64,000 bases of DNA from JAGQRJ01 sp041402045 (GTDB lineage: Bacteria; Planctomycetota; J058). Below, one piece after another: positions 8,342 through 17,285 of this stretch (position 1 is its first letter; every line of letters starts with the position of its first letter). A program made the position numbers and the translations under genes. The notes beneath the pieces were generated by a model, which had not been told where the DNA came from, ran no database searches, and saw only the letters and a list, made by a program, of their open reading frames with translations. The stretch is from assembly GCA_041402045.1 (NCBI GenBank), contig JAWKSZ010000005.1, forward strand, positions 102,515 to 166,514, in the 5' to 3' direction.

Positions 8342-9313
8342 CTAGAACGCGGTCTCGAGGCAGGCCGAGGACACGGGCTCGAGCTCGAACTCGCTGTCGG
8401 TGATCGCCTGGGTCCGGGGCTCGGGCGCGGCGACCGCGACCTCGACGTCCCCGTCCTCGCCGAGCTGGAGCGCGACGTTGTCGGCGAACACCAGCGCCAG
8501 GAGCTCCTTCTTGCGCTCGGCGTCGTCGGCGTCGTCGGAGAGGCCCTGGACCGTGTCGTAGATCGAGGCCACGCCGGTGTCGATCGCCTTCATGGCGGCG
8601 AGCTTCCGCAGCGCCTGCTCGGAGTCCTCGAGGGCGCGGCTGAGCTTGTCGAGGCGCTTGGTCAGCAGCTCCTCGCGGCTGGAGCGCGAGGCGGCCTGGG
8701 CTTGGCCGAAGGCGCGGGTCAGCTCGAGCTCGAGGGACTCGCTGCGCCAACGGTCGATCCCCTGCGCCTCCAGCACCCCGCGCACCAGCGCCAGGACCGA
8801 GCCGCTCTCGAGCCCGGGGTCGGCGGCGTGGACCTCGGCCTGGGCGCTCGAGACCTCGGCGGTGAGCTCACGCACGCGGGCCTCGAGGGCGCGCCGGCGG
8901 CGCTCCTCCTCGGCGGCGGCTTCCTGGGCCCGGCGGCGGCTGCGCAGGAGCTTGCCCAGGCGCAGGCGCGCGTCCTCGGCCAGGCGCTCGCGCTCCTCGC
9001 CCTGACCGACGCCGCGGGCGGCGAGGGCCTGGTCGACGGCCTCGCGCACGATCTCCTCCATGGCGCGCATGGGGAGCACGGTGACCTGGTCCACGCCGCG
9101 GCGGGAGAGCGCCTTGAGGGTCGTGGTGTCGCTGCGCTTGACCAGCTCCTCGCGCAGCGCGCTGCCCGAGAGCCCGGCCTGGGCGCGAGGCTGCGCGCGC
9201 GGCGTGGGCGCGGGCCGGGCGGCGGCCGCCGGCTTGACCTCGCCCGCCAACTCGCGGCGGAGCTTGGCCGAGTAGTCGAGGACTTGCTTCTGGTAGCGCT
9301 CGTCGGGCTGCAT
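8342..9313 (-). CDS. Coiled-coil protein of unknown function
   Basis: 323 residues, ATG preceded by GAGGAGG. Residues 1-50 are Ala/Pro-rich linker, 90-165 a long highly charged coiled coil (EERERLAEDARLRLGKLL, then RRRRALEARV), and 200-270 a second helical stretch (EELLTKRLDKLSRALEDSEQ). The C-terminus is acidic (GEDGDVEVAV, SEFELEP). There is no signal peptide, membrane span or catalytic motif. The composition suggests a cytosolic scaffold or polymer. No family recognised. Transcribed alone, convergent with lpxR and divergent from the FG-GAP pair. Confidence 0.75.
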   Translation of the reverse strand: MQPDERYQKQVLDYSAKLRRELAGEVKPAAAARPAPTPRAQPRAQAGLSGSALREELVKRSDTTTLKALSRRGVDQVTVLPMRAMEEIVREAVDQALAARGVGQGEERERLAEDARLRLGKLLRSRRRAQEAAAEEERRRRALEARVRELTAEVSSAQAEVHAADPGLESGSVLALVRGVLEAQGIDRWRSESLELELTRAFGQAQAASRSSREELLTKRLDKLSRALEDSEQALRKLAAMKAIDTGVASIYDTVQGLSDDADDAERKKELLALVFADNVALQLGEDGDVEVAVAAPEPRTQAITDSEFELEPVSSACLETAF

Positions 9314-9505
9314 GGGGACCTCCTCGGCCTGCGGAACCCTCTGCTTATCGGGCCTAGGGGACGTCGCCTTGAGGCCGAGTCGCGCTCTCGGCTAAGCGTC
9401 GCAGGAGCAGAAACTTACCTTCTTCGTCCGACGGTCTCCAGCCTCGGTTTTGCAGTGCTTCGCCCCTCAGCCGGGCCCCGAGGTCCTGCCTCTGCGCCCG
9501 CGGGC

Positions 9506-9511
9506 TACACT
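9506..9511 (+). promoter_or_regulatory. Predicted -10 element of a leaderless transcript
   Basis: TACACT lies 7 nt before the ATG at 9519, without a Shine-Dalgarno. The rest of the 205-base gap between divergent genes shows nothing else clear. Confidence 0.45.
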
Positions 9512-9518
9512 TGGCGCC

Positions 9519-11054
9519 ATGAAGCGCACGATCCCCGCGCTCCTGCTCGTGGGCGTGACCCTGGCCGGGAGCGCCTACCTCTGGGCTCAGGAGCGCCGGC
9601 TCCAACCGCGGCTGTGGACGCTGCACTTCCCCGCGACCGAGCTCGGGCTCTCGGTGGCCGACCTCGACGGCGACGGCCGGCGCGACCTGGCGGTCGCCCA
9701 CCAGACCGCCCCGCGCAGCGCGGCGCGCCAGGTCTCGCTGTTCCTCCACGGCCCCGAGCTCGCCCGGCGCTTCGAGCCCGAGCCGACCCACGTGCTCGAC
9801 GTCCCCCGCGACGCCTGCGCGTTCGCGGTCGGCGACTTCGGCCCCGGGGCCGGGGGCGAGGTGCTCTACGTGTGCCCGACCCGGATCGCGATCGCGACCC
9901 GCGAGGGCGCGCTGAGCGAGGTCGGCCCCTTCGACGGGTTCTTCGACTACCCCGAGGACGCGGCGCTCCCCGAGTGGGACCTCTGCCCCGACCTGGATCG
10001 CGACGGGATCCCCGAGGTCCTGGTCCCGGTCAAGGACGGCTACGTGATCCTCGGCCGCGCCGCCGACGGCGCCCTGGCCGAGCGCAGCCGGATCGAGCTC
10101 CCGGCGGAGGACCGCTTCGGGCCCTCCTTCGAGACCAAGCTGCTCAACCGCTTCCTCAGCTCGTCCTCGCGCCTGCGGCGGGTGGTGGTCGCCGACGCCG
10201 ACGGCGACGGGCGCCTCGACCTCTGCGCCTACCGCGACGAGGGCCTGGCGGTGTGGCTGCAGCGCGAGGACGGGAGCTTCCCCGCGACCCCGGACCGCGA
10301 GCGCCCGCTGGCGCTCGTGGCCGACCAGGGCGAGGGCGAGGGCAGCCAGGCCTTCAAGAACGTGCGCCTCGAGCTCGAGGACCTCGACCGGGACGGCTGC
10401 GCCGACCTGATCGCGACCCGGGTCCAGGGCGAGATCGGCGTGTTCTCCAGCCTGCGCACCCAGCTGATCGTGTTCCGCGGGACCCCCGACGGCTACGCCG
10501 AGGACAAGCCGACCACGGTGCTCAACTTCAAGGGCCTCGCGATCGACCCCGAGTGGGTGGACCTCAACGGCGACGGCAAGCTCGACGCCGTGGTCTCCAC
10601 GATCCGCATGGACATGCTGACCAACGTCAAGCGCGCGGTGCTCGAGTCCATGACGATCACCTACCACCTGCACCTGCAGGGGCAGGCTACGGCGCTGGCG
10701 GAGGACCCCGCGTTCTCCCTGGACATGGACGTGCCCCTGAGCGCCCTCGAGCGCAACGGCGGCAGCCGCGCGGCGCTGTTCTCCGCCGAGCTCAGCGGCG
10801 ACGGCGTGCGCGACATGATCGCCCGCGACCCGGACGGCGGCCTCGAGATCCGCCCCGGCGTGCTCGAGGGCGAGGGCGCCGACGCCACGATCGTGTTCGA
10901 CGAGGCCCGCCCGGTGAGCCTCAAGATCTACCGCTGCCTGCCGCCGCGGGTGGTGGACCTGGACGGCGACGGCCGCGACGAGCTCCTGCTCGAGCCCTTC
11001 GGCGGCGAGGGGCCCGAGCACCGCTCGCTGCGCCTGGTGGCGGTGTCCGAATGA
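9519..11054 (+). CDS. Secreted FG-GAP/VCBS-repeat protein
   Basis: 511 residues. N-terminal signal or anchor MKRTIPALLLVGVTLAGSAYLW, then a beta-propeller of FG-GAP type with at least six calcium-loop motifs of D-x-D/N-x-DG form: DLDGDGRRDLAV, DLDRDGIPEVL, DADGDGRLDL, DLDRDGCADLIA, DLNGDGKLDAVV and DLDGDGRDELLL. Such proteins are extracytoplasmic and bind calcium; partner or ligand is unknown. A frame extends upstream to 9450, but the ATG at 9519 follows a TACACT -10 and begins the signal sequence. Its TGA overlaps the ATG of a paralogous FG-GAP gene (ATGA), so the pair arose by tandem duplication and is translationally coupled. Confidence 0.88.
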   Translation: MKRTIPALLLVGVTLAGSAYLWAQERRLQPRLWTLHFPATELGLSVADLDGDGRRDLAVAHQTAPRSAARQVSLFLHGPELARRFEPEPTHVLDVPRDACAFAVGDFGPGAGGEVLYVCPTRIAIATREGALSEVGPFDGFFDYPEDAALPEWDLCPDLDRDGIPEVLVPVKDGYVILGRAADGALAERSRIELPAEDRFGPSFETKLLNRFLSSSSRLRRVVVADADGDGRLDLCAYRDEGLAVWLQREDGSFPATPDRERPLALVADQGEGEGSQAFKNVRLELEDLDRDGCADLIATRVQGEIGVFSSLRTQLIVFRGTPDGYAEDKPTTVLNFKGLAIDPEWVDLNGDGKLDAVVSTIRMDMLTNVKRAVLESMTITYHLHLQGQATALAEDPAFSLDMDVPLSALERNGGSRAALFSAELSGDGVRDMIARDPDGGLEIRPGVLEGEGADATIVFDEARPVSLKIYRCLPPRVVDLDGDGRDELLLEPFGGEGPEHRSLRLVAVSE

Positions 11055-12565
11055 ACGCGCGCTGGCTGACGGTGGCCGCGCTGCTCGCGGCGGCGACCCC
11101 GGTGACCCAGGGCCTCCCGCCGGGGCCGCTGGGCTTCACCCAGACCGGGCTCGAGGTCGGGGGCAAGATCACCGAGGTCCTGCCCCGGGACCTCGACGGC
11201 GACGGGCGGCTGGACCTGCTCGTGGTCCGCGGGCGCGAGGCGCTGATCTACTTCCAGGAGGCGGGCGGCGCCTGGCCGCCGGAGCCCAACCAGCGCTTCC
11301 GCTTCCACCCGCGCACCGTGATCTTCGACGTGGGGGACCTGGACGGCGACGGCCCCGCGGAGGTCGTGCTCCTGCGCCCGGACGACGTGGCGGTCTACGA
11401 GCTGCGCACCCGGGGCAACGGGCGCATGCTCTACGGGCTGCGGCCCAAGCCGGTGGTCGCGGTCGAGAGCTTCCTCAGTCGGCCCGTGCCCGACGAGGTC
11501 CGGCGCAAGGAGCTCCTGCGCGACCTCGACCAGGACGGGCTCCCCGAGCTGCTCGTCCCGCGCCGCGACGGGTTCCACGTGCTCCACAACCAGGGCGAGC
11601 GCGCGTTCGCCAAGCCGCAGACCCTGGCCACGCCGCCCAAGGCGATCCTGCACCCGGGGCAGCCCAAGCTCTCGAGCCGGCTGTTCGCGCAGTACTGGTT
11701 CGCGAACCCGAACCTGGCGCAGTTCGACGCCGAGGGCGGCCCCGAGCTGGTGATCGCCCGCGACGGCCAGCTCTCGGTGTTCACGGGCCCCGAGGGCGGG
11801 CTGCCCCTCGAGAAGGCGGGGAGCTACACCGTCCCCGACCAGAAGCGCTTCTCCTTCAACGTGGAGAACCCCTTCGAGCTCGACTTCACCATGCCCCTGC
11901 GCTTGCTGGACGTGGACGGCGACCAGCGCCTGGACGTGGCCTCGACCCACGTCGGCCAGGGCACGACGCGCTTGTTCCTCAACCGCGGCGCCGACCTGGA
12001 GCAGGCGTTCACCACCCCCGCGCTGACCCTGCGCGCCAAGGGCGTGACCCTGATCGCGTTCTTCCGCGACCTCGACGGCGACGGGCGGGTAGACCTGATC
12101 CTGGCGGCTGGACGAAATCGGCGTATGGTCGATCATTGACGTTCCTCGCGCTCGATCCCGATCGAAGTCCTGTTCTTCTACCAGCGCGCGTCCGGGCGAC
12201 CCCTACCCCCGCCGAGCCCCATTCGTGCGCCCGAGCTCGAGATCGATCTCGATCAGCAGCCAGAACGACCGCATGCAGCTGGGAGCACGGTGATCGCGAG
12301 CCTGGGCGACTTCGACGGCGACAGGCGGCAGGACGTGCTCGTGCGCACCGACAGCGACGAGCTCGAGGTCCTGCGCGGCCACGACCCCGCAGCTTCAGCG
12401 AGGCGCAGACCACCGAGACGATCCCCGACGATATGGACGCCTACCGCTTCTGCGCCTGCGACGTGCTCGACCTCGACGGCGACGGCCGCGACGACGTGCT
12501 CCTGCGCTACCTGTCCTGGAGCCGCGAGCGGTTCGATCGGGATCACGGTCCTCATGGCCCGCTGA
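11051..12565 (+). pseudogene. Second FG-GAP-repeat protein, frameshifted in its last third
   Basis: Starts at the ATG overlapping the upstream stop; signal peptide MNARWLTVAALLAAATPVTQG. Calcium loops DLDGDGRLDLLVV, DLDGDGPAEVVLL, DLDQDGLPELLV, DVDGDQRLDVA and DLDGDGRVDLILA are visible in frame, which stops at 12139 after 362 residues. Homology continues in other frames: LDEIGVWSIID near 12105-12145, IEVLFFYQ through GDFDGDRRQDVLVRTDSDE near 12160-12390, then DVLDLDGDGRDDVLLRYLSW near 12450-12540, ending TVLMAR at 12565. These pieces align in order with the paralogue (for example EIGVF...LIVF), and restoring them gives about 505 residues, close to its 511. About four indels in 450 bases mean either decay or poor local assembly. 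Confidence 0.75.
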
Positions 12566-12635
12566 GCGGGGCTGCCGCGAAACCGTCTCCCACCCCGACG
12601 GCAGAACGCGTAGACTCGCGTGCACCGGAAGGCCC

Positions 12636-13103
12636 ATGGACACCCGAGTGACCCAAGATACGTCTCAGTTCGAGCGGCTTGCGTCCCAGGACGGTATCGA
12701 CCGCCGTCCTGTGGGTGTGCTCGTGCTCATGACGTTCCTGGTCGTCGACGGGCTGAAGCGCCTGGCCGAGGTCCTCTACGGGCTGACGCTTACTGAAGAA
12801 GACCTTACGTCGAAGGTTCAGGTCTTCGAGGTCTCCGCCATGGTCTCGGTGTTCTGGGTGTGTGCGGACGTGCTGCTGGCGCTCCTGCTCGGGCTCCGGA
12901 GCTGGGCGGGGCGGCTCTGGACCCAATGCCTGTTCGGGATCCACCTGTTCTATCTCTTTCACCAGATAGCCATTAGGTCCCCCGAGGGCTGGCTCTACCT
13001 CAACGCCTGGAGCCGGACGCAGATCGCCGTGAGCGTCGTGATCGACATGGCCGCGATCGTCTACCTCTCGAGCCCGCGCCCGCGTCGCTTCCTCGCGCAC
13101 TGA
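12636..13103 (+). CDS. Small integral membrane protein, unknown
   Basis: 155 residues. ATG preceded by GGAAGG, with a TAGACT -10 at 12611-12616. Four hydrophobic segments are evident: VGVLVLMTFLVVDGL, SAMVSVFWVCADVLLALLL, LWTQCLFGIHLFYLF and IAVSVVIDMAAIVYLSS. The N-terminus is hydrophilic and the C-terminus basic, so a four-helix inner-membrane protein is likely. No conserved catalytic or metal motif is seen, and no family is recognised. It stands between the frameshifted FG-GAP gene and the kinase gene (125 bases) and is probably independently transcribed. Confidence 0.75.
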   Translation: MDTRVTQDTSQFERLASQDGIDRRPVGVLVLMTFLVVDGLKRLAEVLYGLTLTEEDLTSKVQVFEVSAMVSVFWVCADVLLALLLGLRSWAGRLWTQCLFGIHLFYLFHQIAIRSPEGWLYLNAWSRTQIAVSVVIDMAAIVYLSSPRPRRFLAH

Positions 13104-13228
13104 GGTCTTGCTCTCGCAGCGACTTGCAGGGCGCGCCCGGCTCGTCCCAGCGTGTGGGACCATCGCGACCCCCTCCCCGGCATTGTGTTCGCTTACGTCT
13201 CGACCCTGAGTGCAGAGAGTGGAGGCCC

Positions 13229-15133
13229 GTGCCCCGGCCCGCGGACAAGCTGTTCCTGAAGATCGCCGTCAAGCGCGGCGTGTTGACCCGTGAGGACGCG
13301 CGGGACCTGCGCGACGAGCTGGACCGCCTGGTCCAGGCCGGCACCCCCTCCAAGGCCCGCGAGCTCTGCCTCGAGCTGGGCTTCCTCGACCGCGAAGGCG
13401 TGCGCGCCGTGCGCCGCGACGTGAAGGCCTACCTCGAGCGCAAGGCCGAGACCGAGAGCCAGAGCAGCCGGCGCGTCGCCGGGTTCGAGATCGAACGCCG
13501 CCTGGGCGCGGGCGCCATGGGCGTCGTCTACCGCGCGCGGCACCTGCAGTCCGAGAAGGTCGTGGCGCTCAAGGTCCTGAACCCCGAGCTCGCCGCCGAC
13601 GAGCACTACCTCGAGCGCTTCAAGCTGGAGGCCGAGGTAGCCGCCGGGCTCGAGCACCCGAACATGGTCCAGAGCTACGCGGTCGGCGTCGCCGGCGGCG
13701 TGCACTACATAGCCATGGAGTTCGTCGAGGGGAAGACGGTCAAGGAGCTGATCCTGCGCCGCGGCCCGCTCAAGCCCGAGGTCGTGCTCGAGATCGCGAT
13801 CCAGATCACCGACGCGCTGAAGTACGCCCACGCGCGCAACCTCGTGCACCGCGATATCAAGCCGGCGAACGTCATGGTCACCAAGAACGGCCAGGCCAAG
13901 CTCCTGGACCTCGGCCTGGCGCGCAAGGCCGACGCCGACCACGGCCTGACCGGCGAGGGCAAGGCGATCGGCACGCCTTACTACATGGCCCCCGAGGCGG
14001 CCCTCGACAAGGGCACCGACTACCGCGCCGACCTCTACTCCTTCGGCGTGACCCTGTTCACCATGGCCACCGGCAAGCGCCCGTTCGAGGGCAAGGACCC
14101 GGTCGCGGTCATGAACAAGCACCTCAAGCAGCCGGTGCCCGAGGCGCACGTCGTGCGCGAGGGCGTCCCCGAGGGGCTGACGCGGGTGATCCAGACGCTC
14201 ATGGCCAAGCGCCCGGCCGAGCGCTACCAGGACCACGACCGCCTGCGGCTGGACCTGGAGGCGATCCTCGCCGGCCGCGCCCCGAGCTGCGAGATCGGCA
14301 CCCCGCCCGCGGGGATCGAGTACATCCGCGGGCGCCGCAAGGCTGCCCCTGCCGAGGCGGACGACGCCCCGGCCGCCGAGGCCCCTGCAGCGGAGGAGGC
14401 TGCGCCCAAGAAGAAGCGCCGCTTCCCCTGGCTGGTCGCCGCGGCGGCCGCCGGGCTCGTCGCCGGCGGCGGTGGCCTCCTGGCCCTCGCCCGCAGCCGG
14501 CCGCCCACCGCGGAGCGCGTCGCCGCGCCCGAGGCGGCGCCGACCCAGGACGGCGACGCCGAGGCTCGCCGCGCGCTGGCCGCGGCCCCGTCGTCGGGAC
14601 GCGAGCGGGCGCAGGCCCTGCGCGACGTCGCCCGGCGCTTCCCGCGCACCGCGACCGGCGAGCGCGCGCGGGTCGAAGCCGAGGCGATCGGCGAGCAGCT
14701 CCTGGCCCTCGACCGCGAGCACTTCCACAGCCGGAGCGACGCCCTGGAGACCCTCGCCGCGCGCGGCGAGCGCGTCCAGGCTCGCGTCGGCTACCTCGAC
14801 CTGGCCGCGGAGCTCGCGGAGCCCGACCTCGCGGAGCGCGCCTTCGTGCGCGCCCGGGAGCTGGGCCGCGCGCTGCGCGCGGAGGTCGCCCAGGCCGACG
14901 CCGAGGCCCGGCGCCAGGCCGACGCCGGCGCGCTGGCCGACGCGGCGGCGACCCTGCGCGCCTCGCTCGCCGCCCGCGACCCCCAGGGCCGCCGCGCGAC
15001 CGAGCAGCGGATCGCCCGGCTCGAGGCCCGCGCCGCGCAGCCGACGTCGGCGGCGACGGTGGCCGAGGCGGACGACGACCCCTGGGAGGAGCCCCTCGAA
15101 CTCCACGGGAACGTCGCCCCTCAGGGCGACTAG
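13229..15133 (+). CDS. Membrane-anchored Ser/Thr protein kinase
   Basis: 634 residues from a GTG preceded by GGAGG. The frame is open to 13124 but without support. Residues 5-70 are a helical MshEN-like module (KLFLKIAVKRGVLTREDARD). The kinase domain is 85-350: glycine loop GAGAMGVVY, K115 in VALKV, catalytic HRDIKPAN (H207, D209), DLG (D227) in place of DFG as is common in this group, GTPYYMAPE and a conserved Arg in RYQDHDRLR. An Ala/Pro/Lys linker (370-398) leads to one transmembrane helix, WLVAAAAAGLVAGGGGLLAL (401-420), then about 210 extracytoplasmic, Ala/Arg-rich helical residues. Cytosolic phosphorylation would be tuned by the outer helical domain; ligand unknown. A double-hairpin repeat starts directly after the stop. 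Confidence 0.93.
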   Translation: MPRPADKLFLKIAVKRGVLTREDARDLRDELDRLVQAGTPSKARELCLELGFLDREGVRAVRRDVKAYLERKAETESQSSRRVAGFEIERRLGAGAMGVVYRARHLQSEKVVALKVLNPELAADEHYLERFKLEAEVAAGLEHPNMVQSYAVGVAGGVHYIAMEFVEGKTVKELILRRGPLKPEVVLEIAIQITDALKYAHARNLVHRDIKPANVMVTKNGQAKLLDLGLARKADADHGLTGEGKAIGTPYYMAPEAALDKGTDYRADLYSFGVTLFTMATGKRPFEGKDPVAVMNKHLKQPVPEAHVVREGVPEGLTRVIQTLMAKRPAERYQDHDRLRLDLEAILAGRAPSCEIGTPPAGIEYIRGRRKAAPAEADDAPAAEAPAAEEAAPKKKRRFPWLVAAAAAGLVAGGGGLLALARSRPPTAERVAAPEAAPTQDGDAEARRALAAAPSSGRERAQALRDVARRFPRTATGERARVEAEAIGEQLLALDREHFHSRSDALETLAARGERVQARVGYLDLAAELAEPDLAERAFVRARELGRALRAEVAQADAEARRQADAGALADAAATLRASLAARDPQGRRATEQRIARLEARAAQPTSAATVAEADDDPWEEPLELHGNVAPQGD

Positions 15134-15136
15134 TTT

Positions 15137-15182
15137 CGGGGGGTCTGTCCCAGACCCCCTCGGCCTCGGGGCAAAGCCCCTG
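15137..15182 (+). repeat. Double-hairpin REP-like repeat, copy 1
   Basis: Stem GGGGGTCTG-TCC-CAGACCCCC followed by a second hairpin GGGGC-AAA-GCCCC. It begins a few bases after the kinase stop codon and 250 bases upstream of a REP-type transposase. Further copies are at 27960-28003 and (inverted) 37862-37960. It probably also terminates kinase transcription. The rest of 15183-15428 shows no gene. Confidence 0.75.
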
Positions 15183-15428
15183 GCTTCGGGGTGTTTGGCG
15201 AGGGCGAACGACGGCCCGGTTCTGTTCCCGGACTACCTGCACCGCGGCGGCGAGGGTGCCGTCGGCGTCGCCGGTGCGATTCGAAGGATTCGCAGAGGTC
15301 GCGCGGTTCGAACGGGCAATTCTTGCCCAACGGGTTCACCTAGGGTGACCTGCTCTTGAACCCTCCCACGCCGCCATAAGCCTTTGCCCTTGAGGCATGC
15401 CTCGTGCCTCGCCCCCGGCGGAGGCTGC

Positions 15429-16475
15429 ATGACCGATCCGCGCCGCGTGGTCCACGACCAGATCCACCTGGTCACCGCTCGCTGCTCCGAGCGCAGGTTC
15501 TTCCTCAAGCCCTGCAAGGCGACGCGGGAGATCTTCACCTACGCCCTGGCCCGCGCGCTCCAGCTCACCTCCGTAGAGCTCTACGCGATCACGGTCCAGG
15601 CCAACCACTTCCACGCCAAGGTCGGCGACCCCAAGGGCGAGCTGCCGAAGTTCATGGAGGTCCTGGACCTGCTCACCTCCCGGGCCATGAACGCTCACTA
15701 CGGCCGCGGCGAGCGCTTCTGGTCCTCGGCCCCTTACAGCAACGTCGAGATCCACGACGAGGACACCTTGATCCGCGAGCTGGTCTACCTCTACACGAAC
15801 CCGGTCAAGGACGGCCTGGTCGCGCGCCCCGAGGAGTGGCCAGGCTTCTCCACGACTCCCGAGGACATGGGCACGCTGTCCCTACACGTCAACCGCCCGG
15901 ACTATGCCTTCTTCGGCTCCAAAACCGCCAAGCGCTGGATCCCGAAAGGCGACCTGACCCCCGCCGAGTATCGCCAGGCGGTCGCCGAGCGAGAGCAGGC
16001 CGAGGCCCGCGACCGCGAGGACGGCCTCCGGGTGCGTGAGCCACGCACCACGCTCCCCGACACGATCCCGTTCGAGGTCAAGGTCCCGTTCCTGATCCCG
16101 CCCGACGAGCACGAGGCCTTTCGCCAGCGCGTCCGCGCCGCCGTCGACCTCGAGGTCGAAGAGATCCACCGCCGCCGCCGAGCCGAAGGCAAGCGCTCCT
16201 TCATGGGCGTCGCCAAGCTCCGCGCCCTCAACTGGCGCGACTCGCCGGGTGACACGTGGCCGTCCTTCGGCCTCAACCCTCGAATCGCCAGCGGCAACGA
16301 AGACGGCCAGCGCCAAGCGCTGCTCCGGGGCCTCGTGCAGTGGCGAGACGCCTACCGTCTGGCGCTCGAGGCCTGGCAGGACGGCGACCGGACGGTCGAG
16401 TTCCCCCTCGGGACCTACGGCAAGCACAAGGTCGACAAGTGCGAGCTGGCGACGGAGTTGATCCTCTACGCGTAG
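15429..16475 (+). CDS. REP-associated tyrosine transposase-like (Y1/HUH) protein
   Basis: 348 residues, ATG with GGAGG. Y1 transposase features in order: beta strand VVHDQIHLVTARCSERRFFL, HUH-type HFH (H60, H62) in ITVQANHFHAKVG, the helix with candidate catalytic Tyr (MNAHYGRGERFW, Y91), and VYLYTNPVKDGLV, matching the family's YIHxNPVxAGLV. Known relatives (RAYTs, IS200/IS605-like) nick single-stranded hairpin DNA and maintain dispersed REP palindromes. Here a hairpin repeat lies just upstream, with copies elsewhere in the window. Residues about 170-348 form a long C-terminal extension with Arg-rich helices, absent from short RAYTs. The family assignment is firm; the link to the hairpins is inference. 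Confidence 0.85.
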   Translation: MTDPRRVVHDQIHLVTARCSERRFFLKPCKATREIFTYALARALQLTSVELYAITVQANHFHAKVGDPKGELPKFMEVLDLLTSRAMNAHYGRGERFWSSAPYSNVEIHDEDTLIRELVYLYTNPVKDGLVARPEEWPGFSTTPEDMGTLSLHVNRPDYAFFGSKTAKRWIPKGDLTPAEYRQAVAEREQAEARDREDGLRVREPRTTLPDTIPFEVKVPFLIPPDEHEAFRQRVRAAVDLEVEEIHRRRRAEGKRSFMGVAKLRALNWRDSPGDTWPSFGLNPRIASGNEDGQRQALLRGLVQWRDAYRLALEAWQDGDRTVEFPLGTYGKHKVDKCELATELILYA

Positions 16476-16615
16476 CGCGCGTCCGCGCCAGTCCGTAGCC
16501 GCACGTTCAACGGCCCCTGCGAGCCCGACCCACACGGTCAGGCCCGTGCGGCGGCATGTACGCGTGCGAGGGCGCCTGTGAGTCGCCCGGGCCGTCTCAC
16601 GAGCTCTGACGGGTG

Positions 16616-16780
16616 CATGCGAGGGTCACCGCGCGTGGCGCGGGGAGGAACGTCGCGCCGGCGAGCGGTCGCCGTGTCCCCAACCCACGGACGGGAGAAG
16701 GCCCGCAGGGCCGCCCAAGGACGGGAGAAGGCCCGCAGGGCCGCCCAAGGGACGGGAGAAGGCCCGCAGGGCCGCCCACG
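16616..16780 (+). repeat. 104-bp direct repeat, copy 1 (with internal triplication)
   Basis: Begins CATGCGAGGGTCACC and ends GCCGCCCACG; identical to 17161-17264 except that a 28-29-base unit (GACGGGAGAAGG... with the hairpin GGCCC-GCA-GGGCC) is present three times. It contains hairpins CGGCGA-GCGG-TCGCCG and GGCGCG...CGCGCC. Together with copy 2 it brackets the small ORF at 16859. Bases 16476-16615 hold no gene. Confidence 0.85.
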
Positions 16781-16858
16781 GCGTGCTCCTTCGCGGCCCG
16801 GAACCCATCCGCTAAATGTCGGAACCGGGCTGTAGCCTGCGGGATGAAGGAGCAAACG

Positions 16859-17149
16859 ATGATCAATGACCGGGAAGTAGTTGATGCGCTGGCAAGTTCA
16901 GGGGACCTGGCTGAGGTTGCTCGGGTCGTGACCTACGAGGGGATTCGGACCAACAAGGCAGGGGAGACGCACAGAGTGATCGTGAAGTGCGGTGAATACA
17001 TGAACCTGAACAATCCGGACCCGAGCCTCAGGTTCTACGTCGAGGTGACCGACGAAGTCGGTCGCGTAGCTCGGGGGAACCCCGGCCCCACGCCCCAGGA
17101 GGCGATCAGATTCCTTCATTGGGAGGAGTTGGATAGGCCCGAGCATTAG
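16859..17149 (+). CDS. Small cassette-like protein, unknown
   Basis: 96 residues. ATG at 16859 is preceded by AAGGAG with a 6-nt spacer. An in-frame ATG at 16844 is possible, but its own upstream has no Shine-Dalgarno. The product looks like a compact alpha/beta cytosolic domain (VVDALASSGDLAEVARVVTY, RFYVEVTDEVGRVA, PTPQEAIRFLHWEEL). No family recognised. Base composition is lower in GC than the neighbours, and it contains GATG several times, a tetramer nearly absent from resident genes, so it was probably acquired. It lies between two long direct repeats: copy 2 begins 12 bases after its stop, an arrangement resembling a mobile gene cassette. Confidence 0.6.
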   Translation: MINDREVVDALASSGDLAEVARVVTYEGIRTNKAGETHRVIVKCGEYMNLNNPDPSLRFYVEVTDEVGRVARGNPGPTPQEAIRFLHWEELDRPEH

Positions 17150-17160
17150 CACCTCGGTCC

Positions 17161-17264
17161 CATGCGAGGGTCACCGCGCGTGGCGCGGGGAGGAACGTCG
17201 CGCCGGCGAGCGGTCGCCGTGTCCCCAACCCACGGACGGGAGAAGGCCCGCAGGGCCGCCCACG
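17161..17264 (+). repeat. 104-bp direct repeat, copy 2
   Basis: Exact match to the non-triplicated form of 16616-16780. It starts 12 bases after the small ORF and ends 21 bases before the next small ORF. It is not an overall palindrome and lacks integron attC end motifs. Confidence 0.85.
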
Positions 17265-17285
17265 ACGCGTGTTCGGGATCGTTGA

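Noticed and set aside
8702..12139. Single 1145-residue gene covering both FG-GAP proteins
   Set aside because: The first 780 residues are antisense or out-of-frame shadow; only the part from 11051 has signal peptide and calcium loops.
15295..15350. tRNA-like T-arm sequence GGTTCGAACGGGC
   Set aside because: No acceptor stem, D arm or anticodon arm can be built around it.
16616..17264. Integron gene cassette with attC sites
   Set aside because: The 104-bp repeats are not overall palindromes and lack the RYYYAAC...GTTRRRY end motifs; no integron integrase is present.
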